Shown here: positions 1-6,595 of the stretch, one piece after another
Numbering within the stretch: the stretch's first letter is position 1
How the letters are laid out: each line of letters starts with the position of its first letter
NCBI GenBank assembly: GCA_041180805.1
Contig: JBEGQX010000300.1
Span: forward strand, 1 to 10,323
DNA: 10,323 nt
Direction: 5' to 3'
From: JBEGQX01 sp041180805
GTDB lineage: Bacteria; Planctomycetota; Planctomycetia; Gemmatales; Gemmataceae
Translations under genes and position numbers: made by a program
Notes under the pieces: model-generated
The model's database searches: none
What the model was told of the DNA's origin: nothing
What the model saw: the letters and a program-made list of their open reading frames with translations, nothing else

Positions 1-570
1 TTGACTGTCTGCCAATTTTTGTCCGCCAGTAAATAGCCTGAAAAACTGATTAACCAACGGGTTGTGGTGGGGTAGTTGATAATGGGATAAAATCAGAGAA
101 GCAAGCCTTTGAACCATCCCACGCTCGTAGGATGCGCCTGCGCCTTGAACAATAAGGCTAGCTATTTTGTTTGGATATTTTGCAGCGAAGTTTAAAGAAA
201 GTGCCCCTCCAAATGACAGCCCGCACAAATGTGGCTTTTCTAGCCCCCAGTAACCCAAGATTGAATTAAGGTCATCAACTAAGTCGTTGAAATGAAAATC
301 ATTTCGGAAAGTAAATCCACTTTCCTCCCCGAGATATTGATAGCTAAAAACCTGAAAATCTTTGGACAGCTCATGAATAAATGGAGCAAGTAGATCCATG
401 CCACCCGCAAGTCCCGGAAGGACAACTATTGGCGTACCCGAACCCCAAACACAAGCTTTGACGCTGTGTTTTTTTAAACTCAGGAACTCGCTAGAACTAG
501 GATTTAAGTTGTAATCAAAACCAAAATGGCTATTCCATGCACTTGATGCTATCACTGAAATATTCCTCAT
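1..570 (-). CDS. Alpha/beta hydrolase, 3' end cut by window edge
   Basis: The minus strand is open for 190 codons from an ATG at 570 to the window edge, so the C-terminal part, with the catalytic His and probably the acid, is missing. The visible part has the alpha/beta-hydrolase layout. An oxyanion-hole loop, LPGLAGG (residues 51-57), follows a hydrophobic strand (TPIVV). The nucleophile elbow is GLSFGG, with Ser119 as the predicted nucleophile. No signal peptide is visible, so it is probably cytoplasmic. The fold fits esterases, lactonases and MenH-like lyases, and the substrate cannot be read from the sequence. An in-frame ATG at 621 would add 17 residues, but neither ATG has a clear Shine-Dalgarno. 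I chose 570 because the sigma-54 promoter at 594-610 predicts transcription starting near 583, downstream of the 621 codon. The gene is divergent from the sigma-54 activator at 850. Confidence 0.85.
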   Translation of the reverse strand, partial: MRNISVIASSAWNSHFGFDYNLNPSSSEFLSLKKHSVKACVWGSGTPIVVLPGLAGGMDLLAPFIHELSKDFQVFSYQYLGEESGFTFRNDFHFNDLVDDLNSILGYWGLEKPHLCGLSFGGALSLNFAAKYPNKIASLIVQGAGASYERGMVQRLASLILSHYQLPHHNPLVNQFFRLFTGGQKLADSQ

Positions 571-849
571 CAGTTGAAAGATATTCTGATTAATGCAAAA
601 ACAGTGCCAATTCGTACTCATGTTCGGAATTGTCGATTTTCGCTAAATTTCATTCTTTCTTAAGAGTCAAAGATGCTGATATTTTGAAAATACATGATAA
701 TTGTTTGTTTTTAGTGAACAATGGCGATGCTTTTTTCGTGCTTTTCAGGAGTTTCGTTATTTTTCGTTAAAATTGATTTTTAGGGGGTTCCATCACAAAT
801 TTGTTGAATTACAATTAAATTTTAGCATTCACTGATAAAAAGGTTTATT
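571..849. promoter_or_regulatory. Divergent regulatory spacer, hydrolase / sigma-54 activator
   Basis: This AT-rich 279-base spacer holds the sigma-54 promoter described separately, plus several possible protein-binding sites. TTTCGTTA occurs at 752-759 and 762-769, ten bases apart, in the same orientation. A similar TTTCGCTAA lies at 638-646. TATTTTGAAAATA (680-692) is a perfect inverted repeat around one central base. ACAAATTTGT (795-804) is a perfect 10-base palindrome. Enhancer sites for sigma-54 activators usually lie about 80 to 200 bases upstream, and the repeats near 750-770 are about 170 to 190 bases from the predicted start. I find no convincing sigma-70 promoter for the rightward gene. 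Confidence 0.45.
594..610 (-). promoter_or_regulatory. Sigma-54 (-24/-12) promoter for the hydrolase
   Basis: Read on the minus strand, 610 to 594 is TTGGCACTGTTTTTGCA. This is an exact fit to the RpoN consensus TTGGCAC-N5-TTGCA, with GG at 608-607 and GC at 596-595, the required 12-base offset. Transcription would start near 583, giving a leader of about 13 bases before the hydrolase ATG at 570. I checked the other TGGCAC-like sites in the window by eye, and none has a correctly spaced TTGC. The neighbouring divergent gene encodes a sigma-54 activator, which makes a chance match unlikely. Confidence 0.8.
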
Positions 850-3849
850 GTGCGACAGGCAAGTTTTTTTTTCTGGGCATTTCAAAGAGACCCAAGAATC
901 CAAAACAGGGTTCTTGCAATTCTTGGTTTAGTGTCCGCCATAGCAATTTCACTTTCATTAGTTTTTTACGCTTGGACGGTGCCAGATATTGGGGTGCGAA
1001 CTGCTTTTTCATTGGAGGTTGTTTATTTTAACAAGGAATTTCAAGTCAATAACAACGAGCCAGTTCCAGAGCCCAAAGATATTATTCATGCGTTAAATAA
1101 TAAACCAATTCTGAGTTGGCCTCAGTTTTTGAGAGAGCTAATAGTTACCGACCAGCTTAATCCTCAGGATGCGGAAAAAGGTGTTCCTGTTGTAGTTTTA
1201 GAGTGGAAACGCCCTTCGAACGGCAAGCTTTTTAAAGCATCTTTTTTGCTGGGTAAAACATCGGTTGCCAACATGATGCCATCTTTTCTTTGGTTGGCAT
1301 TGAAAATGGCAATGGTGTGCGTGGGGGCCCTTATTTTTTGGTTTCGTCCGCTTGAACGAGCACCCAAGTTGTTTTTTGTCCTCGGGATTGTCTCTCTCAT
1401 TGCTTATCTGGGTGGGTACCATTGGTGGAGAATTGCCACCCAGCCGATGCTTTTGCTTTTGTTTATGTCGGCGGCGTTATTTTTGCCTGCTGTAAGTCTC
1501 CATTTCTTCATGATTTTTCCAAAGACGAAAAAGATTCTTTCATCAAATCCCTTGGCGGTTTTGGGGACTGTTTATGGCGTGCCTGGCCTGTTCCTTGTTT
1601 TGCTTATTTCGGGGTATGTCCGAATACGGTGGGTTGGTGGCGAGGAGATGGTGACTGCAGATGGGTTGAATTTGATTTTAAAAGAAATGCTTCTGGAAAT
1701 TTTTCTTTTTTTGGGAATCGCGGTCATTTGGTTTCTGGGAAGCATAATTTGTCTTTTGGATTCTTATCGAAAAGCATCGGATAATACTGAAAGAAACCAG
1801 GTTAAATGGATTTTGCTTGGCTGCGTTGCGGCTTTGTTTCCCATCGTGTATTCCGCATATCTTGTGATAATGGATCCGTCCGGGTTTAGTCAGGGTGGCG
1901 CCACCTGGCCAATGTTTGTTGCTTCTTTTTTTGTTACCGCATCTTTTTCAGTAAGTATCACCCGCTACAAACTCCTGCAACTTGATCAGGCAATTGCCTC
2001 CGGTTTTTCATTTTTCTTATTCAGTTTTACAGCAGGACTCGTTTATTACGGGTTGGTTTTTGTTTTAATGTTAATCGCAGGCACGCAATTTATCAGTCAC
2101 CCAACTTTTTCTCAGGTTGGGTTGGTGAGCGGAACAGCCATGGTTCTGATTTTGGTTTTGGATCGATTGCGGGGCAGAATTTTATCGGTTTTGGATCGTA
2201 GGTATCTGAAAGAGAAAACAAAGCTAGATCTGACATTTAGAAAAATGAGTGAAGCGGTTGAGGGTCTTGTCGATCCAAAGCAGCTTGCCAGGCGTTTGTT
2301 ATTAGGGGTATCTGAAACCATAGGCGTTCGAAAAGCCTCTGTTTATTTGTCTGTTCCCGAAGGTGGCTATAACCTGGTGGATCACTTGGGAGTGCCGCCT
2401 AGAAAGGGATTCGTCGAATCCTCCTTGGAATTGGTGAAACGACTTTCTCTTGGAGAATCCTATTTTGTGGGGTTTTTAAATTCCTCGCATGAGATGGGAG
2501 TTCGCAAGGAAATACTTGGCCTGGGTGGGCAGGTGGTTGTTCCGTTGCTTCATGAAAAAGATTTGAGGGGATTTTTGTTACTGGGCGTGAAAGACTCGGG
2601 GATTTTTTCGATCGACGATTTGAACTTATGTGCTGCTTTTGCCCAATTAACAGTGCTTGGGTTTGTAAGTTCGGAAGGCCATCAGCTAATCAACCAGTTG
2701 AATGAGGAGTTGAGGGCAAAAGTTGAAAAAATCGCAGAACAACAAAACCGTATTTTGGCACTTCAAACGCAGCTCACCCGAAAGCCAGTTTCGGTCGAAA
2801 CGATAATCGCCTCGTCAGAAACTGTGGACAATTCAGGTTCAAGTGCAAAATCGGATAATGATGGGGGTTCCCTGGGCAGGAGGTTTGGGGGCAGTGATTC
2901 CATGAGGGCTGTTTTTCAACTGGCCCAAAAAGTTGCACCGGGGAATTCCGCTGTTTTGGTTCGTGGGGAAAGTGGAGTCGGAAAAGAGGTCTTGGCCCAG
3001 TTGATCCACGAAATGAGCCCTCGCGCAACAAAACCCCTGATAAAAGTACACTGCGCGGCGTTGTCCCAGGGGGTGCTTGAGAGTGAATTGTTTGGGCACA
3101 TCAAGGGTGCGTTTACTAATGCAATTAAGGATAAAATCGGTAGATTTGAAGCGGCCAATGGGGGCACGATATTTCTGGATGAAATTGGTGACATCAGTCC
3201 GGAAATTCAAGTAAAGCTTCTCAGGGTGTTGCAAGATAAAGTCATCGAAAAGGTTGGTTCAAACCAATCAGTCAAAGTGGATGTCAGGGTAATAGCTGCT
3301 ACTCACCAAGATCTTGAAAGCCTTATAAGCAAAGGAAGGTTTCGTGGGGATCTTTTTTATCGACTGAATGTTTTTCCGATAACAATTCCTCCTTTGAGGG
3401 ATCGGGCCGAAGATATCGTGGAATTGGCTGCAGGCTTTTTAGAGAAGTTCGCAAGAGAAAATCAAAAGGATTTAAGGTTCCTTGAGGATGATGCGATTGT
3501 ATGTATGAAAGCCTATTCATGGCCTGGGAATGTAAGAGAGTTGGAGAACGCCATCGAGCGTGCGGTAGTCATGAGTTCCGGGGATACGCTAACCCTTAAA
3601 GATTTACCGGATGAGATTGCTAATTTTGGAATGGTTCCTCAGGATCGAATGAGGCAAATTCAGGATTCCGGTTTAATTCATACCATGTCTTTTTCTGAAA
3701 TGACCAAAGAGGAGTTTTTGAAAAAAGAGAAGGATAAGATATCCATGGCCATGGAAAAAGCTGGTGGAAACAAAGCGAAAGCCGCAAGAGCCTTGGGTGT
3801 TGCAAGGAGCACCCTGGTAAGCAGGATGAAAAAACTTGGGCTCGACTAG
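850..3849 (+). CDS. Membrane-anchored sigma-54 activator (10TM-GAF-AAA+-Fis HTH)
   Basis: This 999-residue enhancer-binding protein starts at GTG 850, six or seven bases after AAAAAGG. One N-terminal helix (about 20-44) is followed by a region of about 95 residues whose 'DIIHALNNKPILSWPQFLRE' stretch resembles a PDZ core. About nine more helices follow (near 145-165, 172-193, 200-223, 237-258, 283-303, 319-341, 353-371, 385-412 and 421-438), including the HFFMIFP motif found in multi-helix sensor kinases. A GAF-like domain (about 461-610) and a coiled coil (about 610-645) lead to the AAA+ sigma-54 domain (about 677-915). That domain has Walker A GESGVGK (706-712), Walker B FLDE (D777, E778), FRGDLFYRLN and WPGNVREL. 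A Fis-type HTH lies at about 970-996. The usual GAFTGA loop reads GAFTNA (753-758). It probably senses a membrane or envelope signal and activates RpoN promoters, the best candidate being 594-610. Neither the ligand nor the partner is visible. Confidence 0.95.
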   Translation: MRQASFFFWAFQRDPRIQNRVLAILGLVSAIAISLSLVFYAWTVPDIGVRTAFSLEVVYFNKEFQVNNNEPVPEPKDIIHALNNKPILSWPQFLRELIVTDQLNPQDAEKGVPVVVLEWKRPSNGKLFKASFLLGKTSVANMMPSFLWLALKMAMVCVGALIFWFRPLERAPKLFFVLGIVSLIAYLGGYHWWRIATQPMLLLLFMSAALFLPAVSLHFFMIFPKTKKILSSNPLAVLGTVYGVPGLFLVLLISGYVRIRWVGGEEMVTADGLNLILKEMLLEIFLFLGIAVIWFLGSIICLLDSYRKASDNTERNQVKWILLGCVAALFPIVYSAYLVIMDPSGFSQGGATWPMFVASFFVTASFSVSITRYKLLQLDQAIASGFSFFLFSFTAGLVYYGLVFVLMLIAGTQFISHPTFSQVGLVSGTAMVLILVLDRLRGRILSVLDRRYLKEKTKLDLTFRKMSEAVEGLVDPKQLARRLLLGVSETIGVRKASVYLSVPEGGYNLVDHLGVPPRKGFVESSLELVKRLSLGESYFVGFLNSSHEMGVRKEILGLGGQVVVPLLHEKDLRGFLLLGVKDSGIFSIDDLNLCAAFAQLTVLGFVSSEGHQLINQLNEELRAKVEKIAEQQNRILALQTQLTRKPVSVETIIASSETVDNSGSSAKSDNDGGSLGRRFGGSDSMRAVFQLAQKVAPGNSAVLVRGESGVGKEVLAQLIHEMSPRATKPLIKVHCAALSQGVLESELFGHIKGAFTNAIKDKIGRFEAANGGTIFLDEIGDISPEIQVKLLRVLQDKVIEKVGSNQSVKVDVRVIAATHQDLESLISKGRFRGDLFYRLNVFPITIPPLRDRAEDIVELAAGFLEKFARENQKDLRFLEDDAIVCMKAYSWPGNVRELENAIERAVVMSSGDTLTLKDLPDEIANFGMVPQDRMRQIQDSGLIHTMSFSEMTKEEFLKKEKDKISMAMEKAGGNKAKAARALGVARSTLVSRMKKLGLD

Positions 3850-5241
3850 TTAATTGCCGTTTGAAAGTGAGAAACAGCAGATCTCGGTATCGTTCCTTAC
3901 AAAAATGTGTTTATTGGCGAAGGCAGGATGGCTCCAAACTATTTTTCTTCTGGCTCCCCCGGCTGGAGCAATACCTGTCGGTTCGATCAAATGAGTTCTC
4001 GAAAGTTCTTGGTAACCTTTTTCGGATAGCTTGGCGATAATTAGGTCGCCTTTCTCATTAAAAAGGAAATACCTGTCTTCATGGGGGGTTATAAAAGCGT
4101 TTGCCCAACGTTCAACAGATTCTTTTTGATTCCCTGTTGCCCTTAAATCTGCCCAAACCCGTTCGCCAGTCAGCAGTTTAATGCATCGAAGTTGGCCATA
4201 GCTGCAAACCCCATAAATGAAATTTTTGTTTACCACAGGGGTGCACATGATTGCATGCAAGCCATCGGTCTGAGTTGGGGTTTCCCCTCTGCCGTTTCCC
4301 TTCCATATCAGCTTGGCTTCATTTGGGTTTGATAGATCCAATAGTCTGGAACCGTTGTAAAAAGAAGAAACTAAGAGTTTGTTTTCAGTGAATATTGGAG
4401 TTGGAATCGAAAGGTTGGCTTTAAGTTTAAATGGGTGGGTCCAAATAAGTTTTCCTGTCTTGGGGTCCAGGCCGTTAACGGATTCAGAATGCCAGATAAC
4501 CAGTGTTTGTTGACCATTAATGCCGGGTATTAGCGTTGGGGGGCAATAACCAATCTCTGATTCCGGGCTTTCCAAGGTAAGGTTGGACCAATTCTCTTTC
4601 CCAGATTCTATGTCAAAAGCAACTGCAACTTTTTTTGGGGACACCAGACAAATGACGTTGCCTTCAACTAACAGAGGATGTGCGGCGAATCCCCAAATAG
4701 GCACCGGAGCAGAATAGTCCTTGGTGAAAGATTTCTTCCAAAGCAATTTTCCGTCGGATTGGTTCAAGCAATGCAAATCCCCCATGGCACCAAGGAAAAA
4801 CACTTTGGAACCCGTTGCCAAAGGTGAGCATCTGGGGCCGCAAGGGTAAGCCATCGTGTAAGTCACAGGAGTAGAATATTCCCAAAGTAATTTTCCAGTT
4901 AGTTCATCAAGGCATAGGAGCCTTTCTTTGCCTAAGGAATTGGCTCTTGCGAACAGGTTTTCAGAATCCTTGACGCCCGAGTCAAGAATTCTGTCGGCTA
5001 CAAAAACCTTGCCTTTATATATGGCAGGACTGGCGTAGCCGCCCCCGATTTGGGTGCTCCAAGCCTTTTTGAGCCCATTTGCTGGGAAAGATTCAACAAT
5101 CCCCTTCTCTTTCCAAATACCATCCCTGTTGTTTCCCATCCATTGTGGCCAATCTTCAGCGCAAGTTGTTTTCGTATATAGGTTTGAGGAAAGTAAGATG
5201 ATTGTAAGTAATCCAAGTGATTTGCGGATTGAAAGGATCAT
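3850..5241 (-). CDS. Secreted PQQ-type beta-propeller protein (BamB-like repeats)
   Basis: The protein has 463 residues. It starts with a Sec signal peptide: a charged 'IRK' start, a hydrophobic core at about 9-19, and a likely cut after TTCA (residue 28). The Cys lacks a proper lipobox context, so a lipid anchor is unlikely. The mature protein opens with DWPQW-G-NRDG, a block common in planctomycete PQQ-repeat proteins. About eight blades follow, each with a hydrophobic strand, a Leu or Asp turn and a 'TGKLLW' type close (for example TGKLLWEYSTP, DGKLLWKK, TGKLIWTHPF, TGERVWAD). Such propellers mostly act as binding scaffolds outside the cytoplasm. The classical quinoprotein dehydrogenase catalytic residues are not evident, so no enzyme activity is claimed. 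The ATG at 5241 is supported by AGGA eight bases upstream. The gene is convergent with the sigma-54 activator, with no base between the two stop codons. Confidence 0.9.
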   Translation of the reverse strand: MILSIRKSLGLLTIILLSSNLYTKTTCAEDWPQWMGNNRDGIWKEKGIVESFPANGLKKAWSTQIGGGYASPAIYKGKVFVADRILDSGVKDSENLFARANSLGKERLLCLDELTGKLLWEYSTPVTYTMAYPCGPRCSPLATGSKVFFLGAMGDLHCLNQSDGKLLWKKSFTKDYSAPVPIWGFAAHPLLVEGNVICLVSPKKVAVAFDIESGKENWSNLTLESPESEIGYCPPTLIPGINGQQTLVIWHSESVNGLDPKTGKLIWTHPFKLKANLSIPTPIFTENKLLVSSFYNGSRLLDLSNPNEAKLIWKGNGRGETPTQTDGLHAIMCTPVVNKNFIYGVCSYGQLRCIKLLTGERVWADLRATGNQKESVERWANAFITPHEDRYFLFNEKGDLIIAKLSEKGYQELSRTHLIEPTGIAPAGGARRKIVWSHPAFANKHIFVRNDTEICCFSLSNGN

Positions 5242-5281
5242 TGCAAGGTTCCTGATTTTTGGGTGTTTTTACGGAAAACTC

Positions 5282-5309
5282 TTCAAACCCCTTGGCTTTT
5301 AAGTATAAT
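5282..5309 (+). promoter_or_regulatory. Candidate sigma-70 promoter for rpsU
   Basis: TATAAT at 5304-5309 is a perfect -10 box, preceded 16 bases earlier by TTCAAA (5282-5287), which matches four of six -35 bases. Transcription would start near 5316 and leave a leader of about 55 bases before the rpsU ATG. A second possible pair, TTGGCT (5292-5297) and TATATA (5315-5320) with a 17-base spacer, overlaps it. Confidence 0.5.
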
Positions 5310-5314
5310 TCTTT

Positions 5315-5343
5315 TATATAAGAGAATTGGTTCTTTAATTCAA
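5315..5343 (-). promoter_or_regulatory. Candidate sigma-70 promoter for the beta-propeller gene
   Basis: On the minus strand, TTGAAT (5343-5338) is followed after 17 bases by TATATA (5320-5315). Each box matches four of six consensus bases. The start would be near 5308, about 65 bases before the ATG at 5241. This site overlaps the rpsU promoter candidates on the other strand, so the two divergent genes probably compete for or share one polymerase-binding zone within the 130-base spacer (5242-5371). Confidence 0.35.
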
Positions 5344-5371
5344 TTTCGGAAAGGGCTTGAGGTAGTAAATT

Positions 5372-5575
5372 ATGCCATTGCGCATGCGAGTTCATGATCG
5401 GGAACCCATTGGTTTGGCCTTAAGGCGTTTCAAAAAGCTTCTTGAAAGAAGTGGAATTCAAAAAGAACTGCGCAAGAGAAAATATTACGAAAAGCCTTGT
5501 GAAGCCCGCCGTCGTGCAGAATTGAGAAAACAAAGCGCTATCCGCAAGGCAAGAATTCTTAGCAAAAAATCCTAG
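5372..5575 (+). CDS. rpsU: Small ribosomal subunit protein bS21
   Basis: The 67-residue protein is very basic (rich in Arg and Lys) and has the bS21 signature: an N-terminal 'VHDREPIGLALRRFKKLLERSGI' stretch, then 'LRKRKYYEKPCEARRRAE' and a basic helical tail. Its length fits the family. bS21 binds the 30S platform near the 3' end of 16S rRNA and helps select mRNA start sites. The ATG at 5372 follows GAGG (5359-5362) by nine bases. A good promoter candidate lies at 5282-5309. The desaturase begins 40 bases after the TAG stop on the same strand, so the two may share a transcript. The gene is divergent from the secreted beta-propeller gene. Confidence 0.95.
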   Translation: MPLRMRVHDREPIGLALRRFKKLLERSGIQKELRKRKYYEKPCEARRRAELRKQSAIRKARILSKKS

Positions 5576-5578
5576 TGA

Positions 5579-5606
5579 TTCCTGAAGCATTAAATCAAGC
5601 CAGGAA
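5579..5606 (+). promoter_or_regulatory. Hairpin that could cover the desaturase ribosome binding site
   Basis: TTCCTG (5579-5584) and CAGGAA (5601-5606) are perfect complements separated by 16 bases. The right arm contains the first half of the AGGAAGG Shine-Dalgarno sequence (5602-5608) of the downstream desaturase. The structure has only six pairs and a large loop, so it is marginally stable. It might act as weak translational control between rpsU and the desaturase, or be chance. No U-run follows, so it is not a terminator. Confidence 0.3.
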
Positions 5607-5615
5607 GGTGGTTGT

Positions 5616-6530
5616 TTGAAAATGCAACCTGCATTATCTTCAGATAGCAATACAAAATCGTTTTTTGGGTTTTTTCAAAAAGCCCCTAATTGGGTCAGAA
5701 TATTCCCGTTTATCATGCTTCATATTGCATGCTTGGGCGTATTCTTTGTGGATTTCTCATGGTCAGCGGTTTACCTCTGCATTGGTATGTACTTTCTAAG
5801 GATGTTTGGAATCACCGCGGGCTATCATCGTTATTTTTCCCACCGAGCTTATAAAACCTCACGCTGGTTTCAATTCGTTATGGCTTGGATCGGATGCAGT
5901 GCCCTGCAGAAGGGGCCATTATGGTGGGCTTCTCACCATCGCGATCATCATAAGCATTCAGATACTCACGAAGATCCGCATTCTCCTCATAAAACCACTT
6001 TCTGGTGGTCACATGTGGGGTGGATTATTTCCGATGAGTACAATGGTTATGACGAAAAAAACATCCATGATTTTAGCAAGTATCCTGAACTTTGTTGGAT
6101 GAATACAAATTACTGGTTGCCTGGTATTTCCATTGCGTTATTTTGCTACCTTCTTATGGGATTATCTGGGTTAGTGTGGGGATTCTTTGTAAGCACCGTT
6201 TTAGTTTATCATTGTACTTTTTTTATTAACTCCCTTTGCCATTTGATGGGAGTAAGACGCTATGAGACCACCGATGATAGTCGAAATAGCTTGATTCTTG
6301 CATTACTTACCATGGGGGAAGGTTGGCACAATAATCACCACCACTACCAAAGTTCTGCAAACCAAGGATTTTATTGGTGGGAAATAGATTTTAGCTATTC
6401 AATTCTTGTTGTGTTCTCTTGGTTTGGACTCGTTTGGGATCTTCGGAAACCAAATGAAAAAGCTCTTAACCACAGGAGAATGGAAAAGAAATCCAAAGCT
6501 AAGAACCGCGAATTGGTGGTAACTCAATAA
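5616..6530 (+). CDS. Acyl-CoA / fatty acid desaturase (membrane di-iron)
   Basis: This is a 304-residue integral membrane desaturase of the stearoyl-CoA delta-9 type, which inserts a cis double bond into a saturated acyl chain using O2 and an electron donor. All three His boxes are intact: HRYFSH (H71, H76), HRDHH (H108, H111, H112) and HNNHH (H238, H241, H242). The extra NSLCH motif (205-209) that completes the di-iron site in this family is also present. Helical pairs lie at about 28-65 and 168-205. No cytochrome b5 domain is fused, so the electron donor is separate. The C-terminus (285-304) is a short basic tail. The start is uncertain: TTG 5616 is seven bases after AGGAAGG (5602-5608), while ATG 5622, two codons later, is thirteen. 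The exact acyl substrate (CoA or lipid-bound) cannot be told. It probably adjusts membrane fluidity. Confidence 0.93.
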   Translation: MKMQPALSSDSNTKSFFGFFQKAPNWVRIFPFIMLHIACLGVFFVDFSWSAVYLCIGMYFLRMFGITAGYHRYFSHRAYKTSRWFQFVMAWIGCSALQKGPLWWASHHRDHHKHSDTHEDPHSPHKTTFWWSHVGWIISDEYNGYDEKNIHDFSKYPELCWMNTNYWLPGISIALFCYLLMGLSGLVWGFFVSTVLVYHCTFFINSLCHLMGVRRYETTDDSRNSLILALLTMGEGWHNNHHHYQSSANQGFYWWEIDFSYSILVVFSWFGLVWDLRKPNEKALNHRRMEKKSKAKNRELVVTQ

Positions 6531-6588
6531 GAGTTAACGCTAATAAATTTTATTCATCTTCCAAGAAGTTTGTTTTAATACCTAAAAC
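6520..6588. terminator. Possible weak terminator structures between convergent genes
   Basis: Two small hairpins occupy the junction of the desaturase and the phosphatase. TAACTC (6520-6525) and GAGTTA (6531-6536) pair perfectly around a five-base loop that includes the desaturase TAA stop. GTTTTA (6572-6577) and TAAAAC (6583-6588) pair around a five-base loop. Both are AT-rich, with short T-runs nearby but no strong GC stem. Termination here is plausible from position and structure but not demonstrated. Confidence 0.3.
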
Positions 6589-6595
6589 TTATTTC

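Noticed and set aside
1422..1784. A 120-codon plus-strand frame overlapping the membrane region of the activator.
   Set aside because: It is an off-frame shadow of the helix-coding sequence. The in-frame protein shows continuous, sensible membrane segments here, so there is no frameshift.
2839..3234. A 131-codon minus-strand frame inside the sigma-54 activator gene.
   Set aside because: It lies fully antisense to the AAA+ domain, has no family motif and no start signal, and the plus-strand protein is clearly real.
3850..5241. The beta-propeller protein as a quinoprotein alcohol dehydrogenase.
   Set aside because: It is shorter than that family, and I see neither the PQQ-binding vicinal Cys pair nor the catalytic Asp context. 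The repeat fold alone does not imply an enzyme.
5323..5345. AATTG-N11-CAATT pairing in the rpsU leader as a possible bS21 autoregulatory RNA.
   Set aside because: It has only five AT-rich pairs with a large loop, which is too weak to call a ribosomal leader element.
5806..6102. A 98-codon second frame inside the desaturase gene.
   Set aside because: The desaturase His boxes lie in the other frame and are intact. The alternative frame has no recognisable domain.
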